From Mesorhizobium sp. AR07 (GTDB lineage Bacteria; Pseudomonadota; Alphaproteobacteria; Rhizobiales; Rhizobiaceae): a stretch of DNA of 64,000 nt. Positions 9,214 to 17,775 of the stretch are shown here, in pieces (the first letter of the stretch is position 1; each line of letters begins with the position of its first letter). The notes beneath the pieces were generated by a model, which saw nothing but the letters and a program-made list of their open reading frames with translations, ran no database searches and was not told the DNA's origin. The position numbers were made by a program, and so were the translations under genes. The stretch spans positions 1,178,001 through 1,242,000 of the forward strand of contig NZ_CP080525.1 in NCBI RefSeq assembly GCF_024746815.1. Direction: 5' to 3'.

Positions 9214-10016
9214 CCGGGAGACGGCATAAGGCGGCCTCATTCGCGAAACCTGATGTTGATAGCTGCTTCGCATTTTTGTTGGCCGGCTCCGAACGCCTGT
9301 CAGCCGACCTAGGGGTAGAACTCTATTGGCCGCCATTTGAGATCCACGAAAGAACGTCACCGGAAGTGGCGAGTTGGATGCGGCGCGTGAACCCGCTGCT
9401 TGCACAGTTCGAAGCCGACTTCCGCGATTACATCATCGAGGATTTGCGCAAAATCGGGATTCGGGCTTCACAGTTGGTGGCACCCTACCCTCCTGAGATC
9501 GAAGTCTATATTCGTCGCCGCTTGAATGAGTTGCGTCTCGCAGAACATGCCTTGCAGAACAATCTGCTGGCCAACACGCCTTCCTACCTCGATCACTTCA
9601 AAGGCGCTGCTAGGATCATTGCGGGCGTGGTGTCTGTCCTGCCCCCGGGCCGCAGCGAAAGAGATCGCTTCAATCGAGTTGCCGAACTCCTAAATCGTGG
9701 CGCTATCCAGGGAAAGGAAAGCGCTTTAGACAATCACCATGTTCGTCGTGCCAACACACGATATCACGCCGACCTGCTCGGCGTGGTCAATGCCGCAATC
9801 AGACGCCAAAGCGTCGTCGACACCAATCTGCTACTACGGGCGGAGTTGATTGGTCTGACAAGCACGGTCCGCGGGCTGCTGTTTCTGTGGCAAGAAGCCA
9901 AAAAGCACCCACGTTTCAGTCGACTGAAGGGCAGCGAGCTCGCAGCAAGAATCGACGATTTTCCAACCCGGTTCACCCGAGCTCTTGAACTAGCGAGCCG
10001 TCAAGTGACGGCCTGA
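9210..10016 (+). CDS. Hypothetical protein of the HTH/primase module
   Basis: The 268-aa product starts at an ATG overlapping the excisionase-like stop (ATGA), which argues for co-expression. The protein is mostly helical and charged, without signal peptide, membrane segment or recognisable catalytic motif; the start (MTGRRHKAASFAKPD) is basic. I do not recognise the family. Position between the HTH genes and the primase suggests a role in replication, copy control or immunity of the integrated element, but this is only context. Confidence 0.7.
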   Translation: MTGRRHKAASFAKPDVDSCFAFLLAGSERLSADLGVELYWPPFEIHERTSPEVASWMRRVNPLLAQFEADFRDYIIEDLRKIGIRASQLVAPYPPEIEVYIRRRLNELRLAEHALQNNLLANTPSYLDHFKGAARIIAGVVSVLPPGRSERDRFNRVAELLNRGAIQGKESALDNHHVRRANTRYHADLLGVVNAAIRRQSVVDTNLLLRAELIGLTSTVRGLLFLWQEAKKHPRFSRLKGSELAARIDDFPTRFTRALELASRQVTA

Positions 10017-10102
10017 GATGTGCGATCTGCGCCAATTAAATAGCGCTGTTTTCGCACGCGCCTGGCTCGCATCATCATTTCCCAACACAAGGATGACGAC
10101 CA

Positions 10103-10348
10103 ATGAGACTTTCAAGAGAAGGTGACCCACCCGAATATCTGACGGTTGCCGAGGCCGCAGCGATTTCGCAGCGAACAGCAAGCTGGATCAGGAACTGGAT
10201 TTCGTGCGGCCAGCTCTCGGCGTCGCGCATGGGACCCCGAAACCGGCTCCACGTTCTGCGCTCGGACGTCGAATTTCTGATCAACCAACGGCGGCCGAAG
10301 CTGAAGTCGCCGATCCCCTATTTGAGGCTCGTAGTCGACAACACTTGA
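10103..10348 (+). CDS. Small HTH protein (excisionase/AlpA-like)
   Basis: The 81-aa product carries EYLTVAEAAAISQRTASWIRNWI, a helix-turn-helix, and the wing-like LSASRMGPRNRLHVLRSDVEFL, the same layout as the 9004-9213 protein. AAGGA lies upstream of the ATG at usable spacing. It is the third HTH protein in 1.7 kb and lies immediately before a perfect hairpin and the primase gene, so it could be the local regulator of replication. Confidence 0.72.
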   Translation: MRLSREGDPPEYLTVAEAAAISQRTASWIRNWISCGQLSASRMGPRNRLHVLRSDVEFLINQRRPKLKSPIPYLRLVVDNT

Positions 10349-10355
10349 AACGGAA

Positions 10356-10387
10356 AGGTCAATTGCCTCGGGAAAGGCAATTGACCT
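10356..10387. promoter_or_regulatory. Perfect 12-bp inverted repeat upstream of the primase gene
   Basis: AGGTCAATTGCC, an 8-base spacer (TCGGGAAA) and the exact complement GGCAATTGACCT lie between the HTH gene stop and the primase start (ATG at 10399). There is no T-run after the stem, so an intrinsic terminator is unlikely. A protein-binding operator, an mRNA element controlling primase translation, or a replication-initiator site are all possible; the ribosome-binding purines (GAAAGG) follow directly and are left unpaired. Confidence 0.6.
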
Positions 10388-10398
10388 GAAAGGCATTT

Positions 10399-13300
10399 AT
10401 GAACACCGGTAATATAATACCGCAGGGCGACGTTGACAAGTTCCGGCTCTATATGGCGTCGCTGAAGGGGACCCGCGTCCAAAATGAGCATGCTCACAAT
10501 CAGCCCCCGGCAGCGGTATCAATCGCAAGGCCAGCGGCGCCAAAGCCGAGCAGCGATCTCGATCGGTTGATCGCGGGCGGCTATCTGCCGATGTTGCGCG
10601 CGTGCCCCCCACCGGGCGCCCTGACTTGGTTTTTTGACGCTAGCAAGGAGCCTGTGCAGCGGATCAGCGACGGCAAGGTTCCCGGCCAGTTCCGGGATAG
10701 TGCCTGGTATGGCCTGAAGGATTGGCGGAACAAGACCCCCACCGACGCAGACGTCAATGCTTGGCGGAAATGGCCGCAGGCTAATCTATGCCTCGTCACC
10801 GGCGACGTCGGTGCGTTCGATATCGACGTGAAGATCGCGACGGCCGAAGCTGGTGCTGAAGCTGACCGCGCCCGGAGCCTGATCGACGCGTTCAGAAGCC
10901 TTGTCGCGGAGACGGTCGCAGTCGAAGTGGATCACTTGCCTCGCCGGTGGCGCGACAACTCCACCAGCGGCGTGGTTTTCGTTCGCCTGGCTGAACGAAT
11001 GGGGAAGCGCATCTTCCGTATCGCTGACGAGGTATCGGACCGCGAACACGCGATTGAATTTCTCGCTTCAGGCCAGCAGGTTGTCGTAGCAGGAAGGCAT
11101 GCTTCCGGCGCCGAGATTCGATCGTCGCTGACGTCAACACCGCTCAACGCTCTTCCAACCTTGGACGCGGCGAAGCTGGAGGCCATCGTCGCGGCGCTGC
11201 CGCCGCTGCTGAGGACACACGGTTTCCGAATGGCGGCGTCTGGTGGGGGCGCAGGACGGGAGTTGGAGCCTCCTTTCACTCCGGACGTTGCGCTGCTTCG
11301 CGAGGTGATGGCACGACGCCTAGAATGGGTGCCATCCGTCGTTCCTTGCGTCGGAGGCGAGCATCACGAATGGCGAATTTCTTCCGCAGAGCTCGAACGC
11401 GATCTCGAGGAAGACCTCTCTATATATCGAGACGGGGTATTCGATCACGGGACCGAGCGCAGCCACTCACCTGCGTCAATGATCCAGGAATTCGGCGCTG
11501 TCGATGAGTACGGCGACATATCGTTCGGCGGATGCCCGACCTATGGCGCTCAAGGAAACTTGCCTTTCGCTGTCGTTGGCGAGCCCGATGCGTCGGTCAG
11601 GCGGCCAACAGAACCGGAGGCCCTCACTTGGCTATGCCAAAAGCTAGCTGGCCCCGAATTCCCGGCGTTTGAGCAGACGGCAACCTGGCGGAATTCCTCC
11701 GGCCAAATCGCCCGCGCCGTCGGGCTTAACTGGGAGACGTTACGGTCGATCCAGTATTTCGAATTCGCGGCCGGCGAAGACCCAACATCATGGTCGGCGG
11801 AAAAACTCAACTCGAACGCCGACGTTCTGATCGCGTTGCGCGCGATCGATCCCGAGAAATTCGCCCGGATCGAATTCGCTGCCGAATTGCGGGGCGACGA
11901 CGTCGACCTGCGAAAGATCATCGAAGATAGACAAGTTGCGGTTGCGGCATCACCTCAACAGCCGGAGTTGTCCGTTGCAGATCACACGGACTGGCCGGAC
12001 CCCGTCGACATTTTCGGGCATGACGCCGTCGGCGATCTGTCGAGCTTGCCGCGTGACTGCATGCCCCCAATGCTGGAACGCTGGATAAAGAGTGAGAGCC
12101 GAAGGAAAGGCGTCCCGGAGATGTTTGCAGCGGCAGCAGCGTTCGGCGCTGCGTCGTGCGCAGTGGGCGCCTCGTTGCGCATCCGCGCCAAAAAGTTTGA
12201 TGACGCGTTTATCCAGCCCGCTGGTCTGTGGATCACGCTGGTGGCCGAGCCTGGAAGCGCAAAATCGCCGACAATTAACGCCGCGTTCAAACCGCTTCGC
12301 GATCTCGACAGCGAGAGCTTTGCCCGTAGCAGGCCAGCGGTAGACGCATGGGAGGCTGCAAAACGAAACCAGCGGAAAGGTGCGCCGGCTCTCGGACCAC
12401 GGCCTCCTATCAAGAGGTTTACGGTCGACGACGCGACACTGGAGGAACAGATATACATCCATCGTGATAACCCGCGCGGTATCGGGCGAATTCCTGACGA
12501 GCTTACCGGCCTGCTTGCCTCGCTCGGAGAATACAAAAAAGGCGCGGATGGGGACCGCTCAAAAATGTTGCGCTTCTTCGACGGTAACGGAATCACCGTC
12601 GACCGCCGGAGCGCCGGTTCCCTTCGGGCAGACTCGACGCTCATGACCGTCATGGCATCGTCGCAGCCCGCGAAGATGCGAGAGATCACTCGGGGACTTG
12701 GCGTCGACGGTATGCTCCAGCGGTTCATCATGGTGCTCGACGACGGTGCGGAACGGCAACAGCATGACGAGTATCCCGATCGGGAAGCCGCTACCGCCTA
12801 CACCGAGGCGATTCGGCGCCTGGCCCTCGTAGAGTACCCGTACTGCCCGCCCCTAAAAATGTCCGCGGCAGCCCACGATGTGCTCACTGCTGCTATGAAA
12901 CAGATCCGGTATCTCCGCTCAGCGCTGGGCCTGTCGGACGCATGGAGGGGCCACGTAGAAAAGTGGGGCCTGTTTTTGCCACGCATCATTTTGACCATGC
13001 ACGCGTTGGAAGTCGGCTACTCAGGCGCTGACGTCGATCCAGAAAATGAGATCGAAGCCGGCACTGTGGAACGGGCGGTGAAGATCGCACGGCTATTGCT
13101 CCGGCACAGTCTCCGTTTCTATTCTGATTACTTCGAGCCGAACACGACAGCCACCGAGGCAAGATGGATCGCCGGCTATCTCCTCACGCACCCCGACCTG
13201 GAAACCGTGAAACGCAAGACGATTACTGACGCTCGGAAAGACCTCCGTTCAGATCGTCGAAAGCTGCTTGATGCCATGGGCGAACTTGAAAGCTTGGGCT

Positions 13301-13497
13301 GGTGCACCGTTGAGAAGCGCGCGGAGGACGGACCCGCTGCTTGGCGGGTCAATCCGAACGTCCATGTCCGCTTTGAGGAACAGGCCGTTCGAGAGAAGGA
13401 CGAACGGTTGCGGAAACGGGAGGCGATTGCGCGCGCTGGCCAAGGTCGAAAATGGGTTAGCGAGGACAACTTGTCCAACGTCGGGGCGGCACAATGA
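10399..13497 (+). CDS. Primase-polymerase / DUF3987 helicase-like replication protein
   Basis: The 1032-aa protein has an N-terminal primase-polymerase-like region (about 60-280) with the acidic metal-binding motif GDVGAFDIDVK at 135-145. The C-terminal half resembles DUF3987, an AAA-like domain of mobile elements, with a P-loop-like VAEPGSAKSP at 616-624, RIPDELTGLL at 697-706 as Walker-B-like segment, and SLRADSTLMTVMASSQP following. Such proteins replicate plasmids, IMEs and phage satellites from an element-encoded origin. It is the largest gene of the mobility module and reads toward the HGGxSTG-like gene. Intact, with no frameshift visible. Confidence 0.8.
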   Translation: MNTGNIIPQGDVDKFRLYMASLKGTRVQNEHAHNQPPAAVSIARPAAPKPSSDLDRLIAGGYLPMLRACPPPGALTWFFDASKEPVQRISDGKVPGQFRDSAWYGLKDWRNKTPTDADVNAWRKWPQANLCLVTGDVGAFDIDVKIATAEAGAEADRARSLIDAFRSLVAETVAVEVDHLPRRWRDNSTSGVVFVRLAERMGKRIFRIADEVSDREHAIEFLASGQQVVVAGRHASGAEIRSSLTSTPLNALPTLDAAKLEAIVAALPPLLRTHGFRMAASGGGAGRELEPPFTPDVALLREVMARRLEWVPSVVPCVGGEHHEWRISSAELERDLEEDLSIYRDGVFDHGTERSHSPASMIQEFGAVDEYGDISFGGCPTYGAQGNLPFAVVGEPDASVRRPTEPEALTWLCQKLAGPEFPAFEQTATWRNSSGQIARAVGLNWETLRSIQYFEFAAGEDPTSWSAEKLNSNADVLIALRAIDPEKFARIEFAAELRGDDVDLRKIIEDRQVAVAASPQQPELSVADHTDWPDPVDIFGHDAVGDLSSLPRDCMPPMLERWIKSESRRKGVPEMFAAAAAFGAASCAVGASLRIRAKKFDDAFIQPAGLWITLVAEPGSAKSPTINAAFKPLRDLDSESFARSRPAVDAWEAAKRNQRKGAPALGPRPPIKRFTVDDATLEEQIYIHRDNPRGIGRIPDELTGLLASLGEYKKGADGDRSKMLRFFDGNGITVDRRSAGSLRADSTLMTVMASSQPAKMREITRGLGVDGMLQRFIMVLDDGAERQQHDEYPDREAATAYTEAIRRLALVEYPYCPPLKMSAAAHDVLTAAMKQIRYLRSALGLSDAWRGHVEKWGLFLPRIILTMHALEVGYSGADVDPENEIEAGTVERAVKIARLLLRHSLRFYSDYFEPNTTATEARWIAGYLLTHPDLETVKRKTITDARKDLRSDRRKLLDAMGELESLGWCTVEKRAEDGPAAWRVNPNVHVRFEEQAVREKDERLRKREAIARAGQGRKWVSEDNLSNVGAAQ

Positions 13498-13505
13498 GGG
13501 AAATA

Positions 13506-13621
13506 GCGGCAAAAGCGGCTTGCGTACGCGCAAGATCAATGTGCTTTCTTCCATTCCTTCTTATACTAAACATTCCGGTTAGGTCGTTCGATCTAACACA
13601 CGCACAAGCCGCTTTTGCCGC
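13506..13621. repeat. 16-bp inverted repeat enclosing a structured spacer, downstream of the primase gene
   Basis: GCGGCAAAAGCGGCTT (13506-13521) is exactly complementary to AAGCCGCTTTTGCCGC (13606-13621), 84 bases apart. Between them lie the self-complementary TGCGTACGCGCA and a smaller hairpin (GTTAG...TCTAAC near 13578-13598). It starts nine bases after the primase stop, and the 226-bp stretch to the next gene carries no convincing reading frame. Candidate functions are an origin or initiator-binding region, a recombination site, or a structured terminator. Confidence 0.6.
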
Positions 13622-13723
13622 CGGGCACCAGAGTGGACAATTTGTCGGCGATGCGGGTTTGCGATTGCCGCTTAGGCGTCAAGCCGCGATACCTCACGCG
13701 CCCGTATCGATCGGATCGGCCCG

Positions 13724-14293
13724 GTGAAGCGCCGGGGCCGCGCCGACCATTTGCTTGCGTGGACAAAGTCGGCGCAGTGGCGGGCGATCTGTGGCGCCCA
13801 GGCGCGAAAGAATCTGGCGGCATGGAAGGCAAAGCCTCGATGCGGCGCATTGGCTCGCACGACTGGAGAGCCCTGCAAAAACCCTGCAAAGGAGGGACAC
13901 GCGCGCTGCAGGCTTCATGGTTCTGGAACGCCCAAGGGCGAAAATTGGCACAAGCCCGTTTGGCCGGCCCGCAATTCGCGAAACGCGCCCGCCAAGCTAA
14001 ATCGAAAGCTGAATGATCTGCAGCGAGCCGCTGCCAAGCGTCAGAAGCGCGTCAAACGGATGACGCCGGATGAGCGCGAGGCATATGCACAATGGCAACG
14101 CACTCATAAACCCGGTAGCGCGGCCGATCGCGAGCAACGTCGGCGAGACATACGCCAATCCAAAGAATGGCGGGAACGGATGGCCGCGCCGCCCGCGGCG
14201 CCAAAAGATCAGGAATTGCAAACCCTACTCGACGAACTCAAGGCTGAGCTAACACGGCGGCAGATCGAACAGAAATTGGGGGTTTTCGGATGA
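13724..14293 (+). CDS. HGGxSTG-like small basic phage/element protein
   Basis: The 189-aa product contains PRCGALARTTGEPCKNPA, then GHARCRLHGSGTPKG, the Cys/His arrangement of the HGGxSTG family often found near small terminase subunits in alphaproteobacterial prophages and elements; here the HGG core is HGS. The rest is highly basic and helical. The start is a GTG with poor ribosome-binding signal, and an internal start is possible. It overlaps the next gene by four bases (ATGA). Function is unknown; nucleic-acid binding is likely from charge and the Cys residues. Confidence 0.65.
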   Translation: MKRRGRADHLLAWTKSAQWRAICGAQARKNLAAWKAKPRCGALARTTGEPCKNPAKEGHARCRLHGSGTPKGENWHKPVWPARNSRNAPAKLNRKLNDLQRAAAKRQKRVKRMTPDEREAYAQWQRTHKPGSAADREQRRRDIRQSKEWRERMAAPPAAPKDQELQTLLDELKAELTRRQIEQKLGVFG

Positions 14294-14619
14294 CGAATGA
14301 AATGGACGATGAACCGGACGACACCGAGGATGCCATTCGCGCTAACGTGTTGCGCCGTGCCAGGAGCGAGGGCGTGAAGGTGGCCTACGAAACAGCGCTC
14401 GCAATCTGCAAGGATCCAGAGGCGCCGGCCGTCGCGAAGGCCAGCTCCCAGCGCACTCTGCTGCTGGTTGGCGGCATGCTGGATAAAACCGACCGGCAGG
14501 CCGAGCAAAGCAAGGCGCCTCACGAGATGGCGCCCGAAGAGCTCACTCGCGCCGTGAACCGGCTGCTGAAGCGGGGGCGGGGTAAACAGCAGACAGCCGA
14601 TCAGAGCGTCTTCGATTAG
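14290..14619 (+). CDS. Hypothetical acidic/helical protein, coupled to HGGxSTG-like gene
   Basis: The 109-aa product starts with an acidic stretch (MTNEMDDEPDDTED) and is otherwise helical, ending in a basic tail. The start overlaps the upstream stop (ATGA). It resembles small phage proteins that sit beside terminase genes, but I cannot name the family and no terminase large subunit follows. It ends tail-to-tail with the resolvase gene, overlapping by four bases. Confidence 0.62.
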   Translation: MTNEMDDEPDDTEDAIRANVLRRARSEGVKVAYETALAICKDPEAPAVAKASSQRTLLLVGGMLDKTDRQAEQSKAPHEMAPEELTRAVNRLLKRGRGKQQTADQSVFD

Positions 14620-15191
14620 GCCGAGAGGGCGCGGTACACCGACCGCTCGCTAATGCCGAGGTCGGCCGCGATAGCCGATCGCGTGGCGCCCAGTGAGGCA
14701 AGCTCACGAATTTTGTCGGCCTGATTCATGGCCTTCGGTTTTCGGCCTGTGTACTTCCCGTCTGCCTTCGCCTTTTCGATACCGGCGCGCTGTCGTTCCA
14801 GCATCATCTGGCGCTCGAACTCGGCGAACGCGGCGAACATAGCGAGCTGAAGTTTTCCGGTCGCCGAACGCGTGTTTATTGTCTCGCCGGCGAAATCCAA
14901 AATTCGAAGTCCAACGCCGCGCCTTTCCAGATCGTCGACTACCGCGAGTAGGCTGCGGAGATCGCGCGCCAAGCGGTCCATCTTGGTTACGACCAGAATG
15001 TCGTCCTGCCGCACAAACCGAAGTGCTTCGTCCAGGGTGTCGCGCTGTTTGGCGCCGGAAGCATGCTCGCTGAAAATGCGTTCGCATCCTGCCGCTTTGA
15101 GCAAAGCAATTTGGTGGTCCAGTCCTGCAGTCTGATCAGTCGTCGAGGTTCGGGCATATCCCGCGAGCATGGTCGATGGCCTTTCTGCCAA
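14616..15191 (-). CDS. Serine recombinase (resolvase/invertase family)
   Basis: The 191-aa protein has the catalytic N-terminal domain AGYARTSTTDQT with the nucleophile Ser at about 17, VVTKMDRLARD with the conserved Arg residues, and the FAEFERQMMLERQRAGIEKAK helix E, ending in a Hin-type helix-turn-helix (IRELASLGATRSAIAADLGISERSVYRAL). All landmarks of a Tn3/Gin-type small serine recombinase are intact. It may resolve or invert DNA within the element; no crossover site (26-bp dix or res) is recognised nearby. Confidence 0.92.
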   Translation of the reverse strand: MAERPSTMLAGYARTSTTDQTAGLDHQIALLKAAGCERIFSEHASGAKQRDTLDEALRFVRQDDILVVTKMDRLARDLRSLLAVVDDLERRGVGLRILDFAGETINTRSATGKLQLAMFAAFAEFERQMMLERQRAGIEKAKADGKYTGRKPKAMNQADKIRELASLGATRSAIAADLGISERSVYRALSA

Positions 15192-15314
15192 TAGGGTCTA
15201 GATGCCAGAATATGAGCCTGCCAAAATTTTAAGTCAATCCCATTGGCAGAATAATCGCCCCAAAAACCTGACACACTCGGCCGCTGCCAAAACCTTGCCC
15301 CAAAGTCAGGTAGG

Positions 15315-16442
15315 TCACTTGGGTCTATTCGAGATTAGGTTCACAGCGTCTCGTAAATCGTCAGGTTGATATTTCGCATAAACTCGCTCGACCATTGCTA
15401 GCGAGTTGCCCAAAATCTTGCTGATTTTCCAGAGCGGCACACCCCTTCGCGCCATCATCGTCGCGGCAGTGTGACGAAAAACGTGAGGTGAAATTCCGGT
15501 GGCTTTTGGTTTCTGGCCGAATCTAGCTCGCTTGCTATCGTCAGCGAACCCGGCCTCAATGGCGACATGCTGAAGCAGCGCCCAGCATTTTCCCTTGTTA
15601 TCCAGCACCAAGTCGTTGATCCGCTCAGCGTAAGCACGCTCCAGCACCGGCAACAAAACATCCGAGATCGGGACCGTCGCGCGCCGTTTCTTAGTCTTCT
15701 TTCGGCCAGGCACGTCCAGCTCGATCACACGAATTTCGAAATCTACGCGATCCCAAGTCAGATCGAGTAAAGCCTGCTGCCGGCCTGCAGTTTCCAAAGC
15801 CAAAGCGATGAATCGCTCCATGCGAGAAAGGCGATCCGCTGTCGGTCCGCCTTGGCGTATTCGCATCTCATAGGCAGCGTCTTTCAAGCGCTTGATCTCA
15901 TCTTCCCGCAACCAACGTTGTCGCGGCTCCCCAGGTTCGGGAAGCGTCAATTTCCGCACAAAGGTGGATGGGACAAATTCACGATCGGCACAGAATTTCA
16001 ATGCGGCGCGAATATAGGCCAACTCTTTCAAAACGGTGGGGGAGCCCACCTTCCGGCCGAGCAGGCCAGACATGCGTTTATCGGCATAGTCATCGACCGT
16101 CGCTTGGGTCAAGTTGGAAGCGGGCAGCGTGCCAAAGAACGGTTCGAGCTGCTTCCACGCCTGTTTCGCGGTGTCGGACGAAATCAGCTTCGTTACGATG
16201 TGCCGCTGGAAATATATGCTCCAGACTTCTCCCAAGGGCAGGATGGCCGGCTGTGCCGCAGGTGGGACGGTGAGCGGTGTCGCTCGTGGCTTGCTGCCCA
16301 AAAGGTAGGAGCTCAACGCCCTTTTGGCCTGATTTAGATCCCGCGTACGCGTTGTGACCCGTTTACCGATACGGTCCTGCGTCCAATGGATGTAAAACAC
16401 TCCGCTCGAGGCCTGCCTGAGATAGGGAACCGATTTCGCCAC
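15315..16442 (-). CDS. Tyrosine recombinase/phage integrase (second integrase of the island)
   Basis: The 375-aa protein has an N-terminal SAM-like region and a catalytic domain with Arg221 (TAGRQQALLDLTW), the H-x-x-R box PHVFRHTAATMM (His320, Arg323) and a terminal Tyr in VERVYAKY (Tyr355). The usual LGH before the tyrosine is LGN here. It is unrelated in detail to the 37217 integrase and lies with its own HTH proteins and primase, suggesting a separate element nested in or fused with the tRNA-Glu island. No attachment repeat for it could be found. Confidence 0.92.
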   Translation of the reverse strand: MAKSVPYLRQASSGVFYIHWTQDRIGKRVTTRTRDLNQAKRALSSYLLGSKPRATPLTVPPAAQPAILPLGEVWSIYFQRHIVTKLISSDTAKQAWKQLEPFFGTLPASNLTQATVDDYADKRMSGLLGRKVGSPTVLKELAYIRAALKFCADREFVPSTFVRKLTLPEPGEPRQRWLREDEIKRLKDAAYEMRIRQGGPTADRLSRMERFIALALETAGRQQALLDLTWDRVDFEIRVIELDVPGRKKTKKRRATVPISDVLLPVLERAYAERINDLVLDNKGKCWALLQHVAIEAGFADDSKRARFGQKPKATGISPHVFRHTAATMMARRGVPLWKISKILGNSLAMVERVYAKYQPDDLRDAVNLISNRPK

Positions 16443-16659
16443 AGATGCACACCAAGTATCAATTGCAGATTTTGGCCGAGTACGGCGATTCTGTAGTTAA
16501 AATCAAGCAAACATTGTGCTACGTCAAATATGACGCGCGACGGAATTGACTATAATTTCCATAATACGGAGATTGACGTCAGGTTTCTTATTAACTATGC
16601 TTATAAACGGCCTGAAACGCCGCTTAACAAGCTATCTCCATTAGGATAGTCACATAGGT

Positions 16660-16741
16660 CCCGGGGCTGCGCGCGGATGTCCAGAGCGTGAGCCGCTTAA
16701 AGGTGCGCAGGGCCGAGCTTGTTCGGTCGTTTCACCCCGGG
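16660..16741 (+). other. Putative structured RNA/DNA element in a 339-bp gene-free stretch
   Basis: Between the second integrase and the next gene, two nested helices can be drawn: CCCGGGG (16660-16666) with CCCCGGG (16735-16741), and CTGCGC (16667-16672) with GCGCAG (16705-16710). Smaller stems (GCGG/CCGC inside, CCGA...TCGG near 16713-16726) complete a multibranched fold. It ends about 40 bases before a small gene, so it could be a leader or a free RNA, or a DNA secondary structure at the element end. The AT-rich 16443-16655 part upstream shows no gene. Confidence 0.4.
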
Positions 16742-16781
16742 CACTATTCCGCCTGAAACGCGGGGAAAGTGAACAAGCAAA

Positions 16782-17036
16782 ATGGCAACGATCATCGACT
16801 TCATGACAGGAAACGTGGCCGATCTAAACCGGCTAGAAAACGAAGAGCTCGCCCGCGCATGCGGCATGTCGAACTTGGAAACCGACTGGGCACTTCTGAC
16901 AGATCCATCGCATCACAAAGGCATGGTGCGCCTGTCCATTCTGACGACGCTGGAGGGCGCTCAAGAGATCGAACGGGCGTTCCATAGCGCCCTGAGAGGC
17001 CTATACCAGGCTTACGACCGGGCAGTTCGAGCCTGA
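16782..17036 (+). CDS. Small hypothetical protein
   Basis: The 84-aa soluble, helical product has a GGGGAAAG ribosome-binding site at suitable spacing before the ATG. No family is recognised; the sequence (HKGMVRLSILTTLEGAQEIERAF) suggests a small helical bundle. A GC-rich hairpin follows 18 bases after the stop. It follows the putative structured element, which could form its 5' leader. Confidence 0.6.
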   Translation: MATIIDFMTGNVADLNRLENEELARACGMSNLETDWALLTDPSHHKGMVRLSILTTLEGAQEIERAFHSALRGLYQAYDRAVRA

Positions 17037-17054
17037 CGCATTGATAGCAATCTG

Positions 17055-17075
17055 GAGGGCGCTACGGGCGCCCTC
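17055..17075 (+). terminator. GC-rich hairpin after the 84-aa gene
   Basis: GAGGGCGC and GCGCCCTC form a perfect 8-bp stem with a 5-base loop, 18 bases after the stop codon. No U-tract follows, so termination would be weak or Rho-assisted; it may instead stabilise the 3' end. Confidence 0.5.
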
Positions 17076-17138
17076 GCCTGCCCTACCTAGCGACGTTGGG
17101 CAGGCGCCGAAGTCCGAAGCCTAGGCGCGCCGCCTTTG

Positions 17139-17327
17139 ATGCTTCGAAACGTTGCCGGCGTCTTGCTGGAGCCGCCCACCGACGACGCTCTGAACTCCAT
17201 TGCCGCTGAGATGAGGGCCTGCCGGTCGGACCTCATTCAGATCGTGTTGCGGGAATGGCTGGAAACGAACGCCTATCTGTCCATTCATGAGTTCGACGAC
17301 GACAGCGAGTCGGACGGGAGCGCATAG
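17139..17327 (+). CDS. Small hypothetical protein
   Basis: The 62-aa product (from ATG 17139; a TTG directly before it is in frame) has a possible ribbon-helix-helix-like segment (DDALNSIAAEMRACRSDLIQIVL) and an acidic tail. Codon use is consistent with coding. The family is unknown and there is no clear ribosome-binding site. Confidence 0.45.
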   Translation: MLRNVAGVLLEPPTDDALNSIAAEMRACRSDLIQIVLREWLETNAYLSIHEFDDDSESDGSA

Positions 17328-17405
17328 GCCGTATGCCGTCACGGCGACATTAACTACGCTGCCATCTCCAATGGACCTATAGCGTCGGCTGAACGTTTCC
17401 CCCTT

Positions 17406-17627
17406 ATGGAAAATCATCAACATAGATTTTACTGTACGGGCGGAACCTGGGGAGTTTGGGACCGCATTACGAACGCGCCAGCAAGTCTGGGAGGACGTGA
17501 CCTGCTTGGTTGCACATCCCAGCGAGCTAACGCCGCAGAAGGCGTGTTGACGCGGATCTATGGCAATGGGTTGGATGCACTCGCCGTTCGCTTGTCAGGG
17601 ATAGCTACCGCCTTGTCTTCGGCGTGA
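17406..17627 (+). CDS. Small hypothetical protein, doubtful
   Basis: A 73-aa frame with ordinary composition, HRFYCTGGTWGVWDRITN near the start, and no recognised family. Its last 23 bases overlap the end of a better-supported reverse-strand gene (17605-17775). No clear ribosome-binding site precedes the ATG. It is kept because composition and length are plausible and the stretch is otherwise empty. Confidence 0.35.
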   Translation: MENHQHRFYCTGGTWGVWDRITNAPASLGGRDLLGCTSQRANAAEGVLTRIYGNGLDALAVRLSGIATALSSA

Positions 17628-17775
17628 TCTCCTCGATCTGGGCTTTAACTCCATCCTGGGCCATCGCTTGTTCAAGCGCGCCTGCTTCTGCCTTGTCCTT
17701 GGTGGTCAAAATCGTTCGCCAATGCGGCTTTTCGAAAACGCTCACAATGTAAGTCGTTGCGGGCTTTTCGGTCAT
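17605..17775 (-). CDS. Small conserved-looking 56-aa protein
   Basis: The reverse strand reads MTEKPATTYIVSVFEKPHW and ends ...VKAQIEEITPKTRR: a short, well-formed beta-alpha-like protein with a strong GGGGAAG ribosome-binding site a few bases before the ATG. Third-position base use also looks coding. No family is recognised. It is followed divergently by the zinc-ribbon gene region. Confidence 0.6.
   Translation of the reverse strand: MTEKPATTYIVSVFEKPHWRTILTTKDKAEAGALEQAMAQDGVKAQIEEITPKTRR

Noticed and set aside
8575..16553. AATTGACTAT direct repeat (8575-8584 and 16544-16553) as att pair of the second integrase
   Set aside because: Only 10 bp, AT-rich and without tRNA or other target context; chance match is likely.
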